A stretch of DNA of 24,517 nucleotides. Source: an uncultured Ruminococcus sp. (lineage in GTDB: Bacteria; Bacillota; Clostridia; Oscillospirales; Acutalibacteraceae). The stretch lies in NCBI GenBank assembly GCA_902766585.1, contig CACXDV010000222.1, forward strand, positions 1 to 24,517. The letters run 5' to 3'. Positions 23,459 through 24,517 of the stretch are shown here, piece after piece. A program made the position numbers and the translations under genes. Numbering within the stretch: position 1 is the stretch's first letter; every line of letters starts with the position of its first letter. The notes beneath the pieces were generated by a model, which was not told the origin of the DNA, ran no database searches, and saw only the letters and a list, made by a program, of their open reading frames with translations.

Positions 23459-24517
23459 TTAACGCTGTACGGTGAATTTCTGATCGCCTATCTCATTTAT
23501 AAACTGCTCCTTTTCCGCCTCGGTATATGCAAAGTACACCTTTTCCTTTGAGCTTATCTCATAAAGCGGTGATTCGGCTATATATACCTTTCCTTCGCGT
23601 ATCAGCGTCGGTGCAAGACGGTATATCATTGTAAGAAGCAGTGTCCTGATATGGAATCCGTCAACATCAGCATCTGTACAGAAAATGATCTTATTCCAAC
23701 GAAGCTGATCTAAATCAAAGGTAGCAAGATCCTTATTTGCCTTTGATTTCACCTCAACTCCGCAGCCGAGCACCTTAAGAAGATCAGTTATTATCTCGCT
23801 TTTGAAGATCTTATTATAATCAGCCTTAAGACAGTTGAGTATCTTTCCCCTGATCGGCATTATTGCCTGAAAATCGGGATTTCTCGCCTGCTTGCAGGCA
23901 CCGAGCGCAGAATCACCCTCCACAATGAAAAGCTCTCTTTCATTCTTGTCCTTTGAACGGCAATCTACAAACTTTGCTACTCTTCCGGTCATATCCATAT
24001 TTCCGGCAAGAGTTTTCTTTATATTGAGTCTCGTTTTTTCAGCGCTTTCACGGCTTCTCTTATTTATCAGCACCTGAGCCGCTATCTTTTCTGCATCAAG
24101 CTTATTCTCAATGAAATAGACCTCTAACTGATGACGGAGATATTCTGTCATGGCATCCTGTATGCCCTTATTTGTAATTGCCTTCTTTGTCTGGTTCTCA
24201 TAAGAAGTGACACTCGAAAATGACGATATAACAATAACAAGACAGTCCTTTATATCATCAATGCTTATCTTAGCCTCATTCTTTGTATATTTCGCGTTTG
24301 ATTTGAGATAATTGTCTATGGAATACACAAAGGCATTTCTGACAGCCTTTTCCGGCGCACCGCCATATTCGAGCCATGATGAATTGTGATAGTATTCTGC
24401 CACTGAGACCTTATTTGAAAATGCAAGCGCAATATTCATCTTTGTCTTATATTCGGGCTTGTCATCACGGTCACGAACCATTTTTTCAGTCTGCCAGAAC
24501 TGAACGGATGAAAGAGC
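23459..24517 (-). CDS. Type II DNA topoisomerase B subunit (ParE/GyrB-like), N-terminus cut by window edge and ended by an early stop
   Basis: This is the transducer-to-TOPRIM part of the ATP-driven subunit, open to the right window edge, so the ATPase domain lies outside. The TOPRIM glutamate is in LFIVEGDSALG, and the metal-binding DxD is in TDADVDGFHIR. The preceding NIALAFSN to GGAPEKAV stretch matches the transducer strand region but is diverged from GyrB. The frame stops with VQR followed by TAA, exactly where family members have Tyr in QRYKGLGE. The product would lose the last 67 residues. The A-subunit gene follows on the same strand, about 80 bases beyond the natural TGA stop. An ATG at 24481 is internal and not a credible start. 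Confidence 0.88.
   Translation of the reverse strand, partial: ALSSVQFWQTEKMVRDRDDKPEYKTKMNIALAFSNKVSVAEYYHNSSWLEYGGAPEKAVRNAFVYSIDNYLKSNAKYTKNEAKISIDDIKDCLVIVISSFSSVTSYENQTKKAITNKGIQDAMTEYLRHQLEVYFIENKLDAEKIAAQVLINKRSRESAEKTRLNIKKTLAGNMDMTGRVAKFVDCRSKDKNERELFIVEGDSALGACKQARNPDFQAIMPIRGKILNCLKADYNKIFKSEIITDLLKVLGCGVEVKSKANKDLATFDLDQLRWNKIIFCTDADVDGFHIRTLLLTMIYRLAPTLIREGKVYIAESPLYEISSKEKVYFAYTEAEKEQFINEIGDQKFTVQR

Noticed and set aside
23459..23461. TAA as a selenocysteine/pyrrolysine codon or a genome-wide reassigned codon
   Set aside because: Those amino acids use TGA and TAG, and TAA ends several intact genes in this window. No recoding element such as a stable stem right after the codon is evident.

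Overview
The window looks like a chromosomal segment from a spore-forming, low-to-moderate GC Gram-positive anaerobe of the Ruminococcus/Oscillospiraceae type. Three things point there: sporulation genes (a SigK-type sigma factor, an alpha/beta SASP and a SpoIIM-like protein), clostridial families (DUF4317, CmpB-like membrane protein, a divergent type II topoisomerase pair), and a secreted alpha-amylase with bacterial Ig-like domains. A starch-degrading gut Ruminococcus (R. bromii-like) fits, but the genus is an inference. There is no prophage, insertion sequence, CRISPR array or rRNA; most of the window is compact core genome.

Layout. 1-2591 (minus): secreted GH13 alpha-amylase, cut by the left edge, with two Ig-like domains and a leader carrying a possible upstream ORF. 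2604-3058: AT-rich intergenic DNA with the amylase promoter and the DUF4317 terminator. 3091-4305 (minus): DUF4317 protein, divergent from a plus-strand pair (HD-domain hydrolase and CmpB-like membrane protein, 4490-5774). 5802-6491 (minus): sigK with a pro-sequence. 6626-6701 (plus): tRNA-Gly with a consensus promoter and a terminator. 6953-7147 (plus): SASP. 7226-8902 (minus): a PTS Enzyme I homologue with a degenerate C-terminal active site.

From 20730 down to 9040, minus-strand genes run nearly head to tail: secG, then cca, a DnaD-domain protein, a DnaC/DnaI-type ATPase, degV, rnr, a stand-alone MetH reactivation protein, a MetH lacking that domain, a SpoIIM-like protein and a YesL-like membrane protein. 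This joins protein export, tRNA end maturation, replication restart, RNA decay and methionine synthesis. The metH pair overlaps and together would form one complete B12-dependent methionine synthase.

20932-24517 (minus) encodes a divergent type II topoisomerase: the B subunit (cut by the right edge) upstream of the A subunit. The B subunit has an in-frame TAA in place of the conserved Tyr of its QRYKGLGE motif, and 67 well-conserved codons follow in the same frame. This is the most striking anomaly. Others are the degenerate Enzyme I, a SecG with a 9-residue Ser/Glu/Lys repeat tail, the split MetH, and two mutually exclusive hairpins in front of the MetH reactivation gene. I saw no clearly new multi-gene system.
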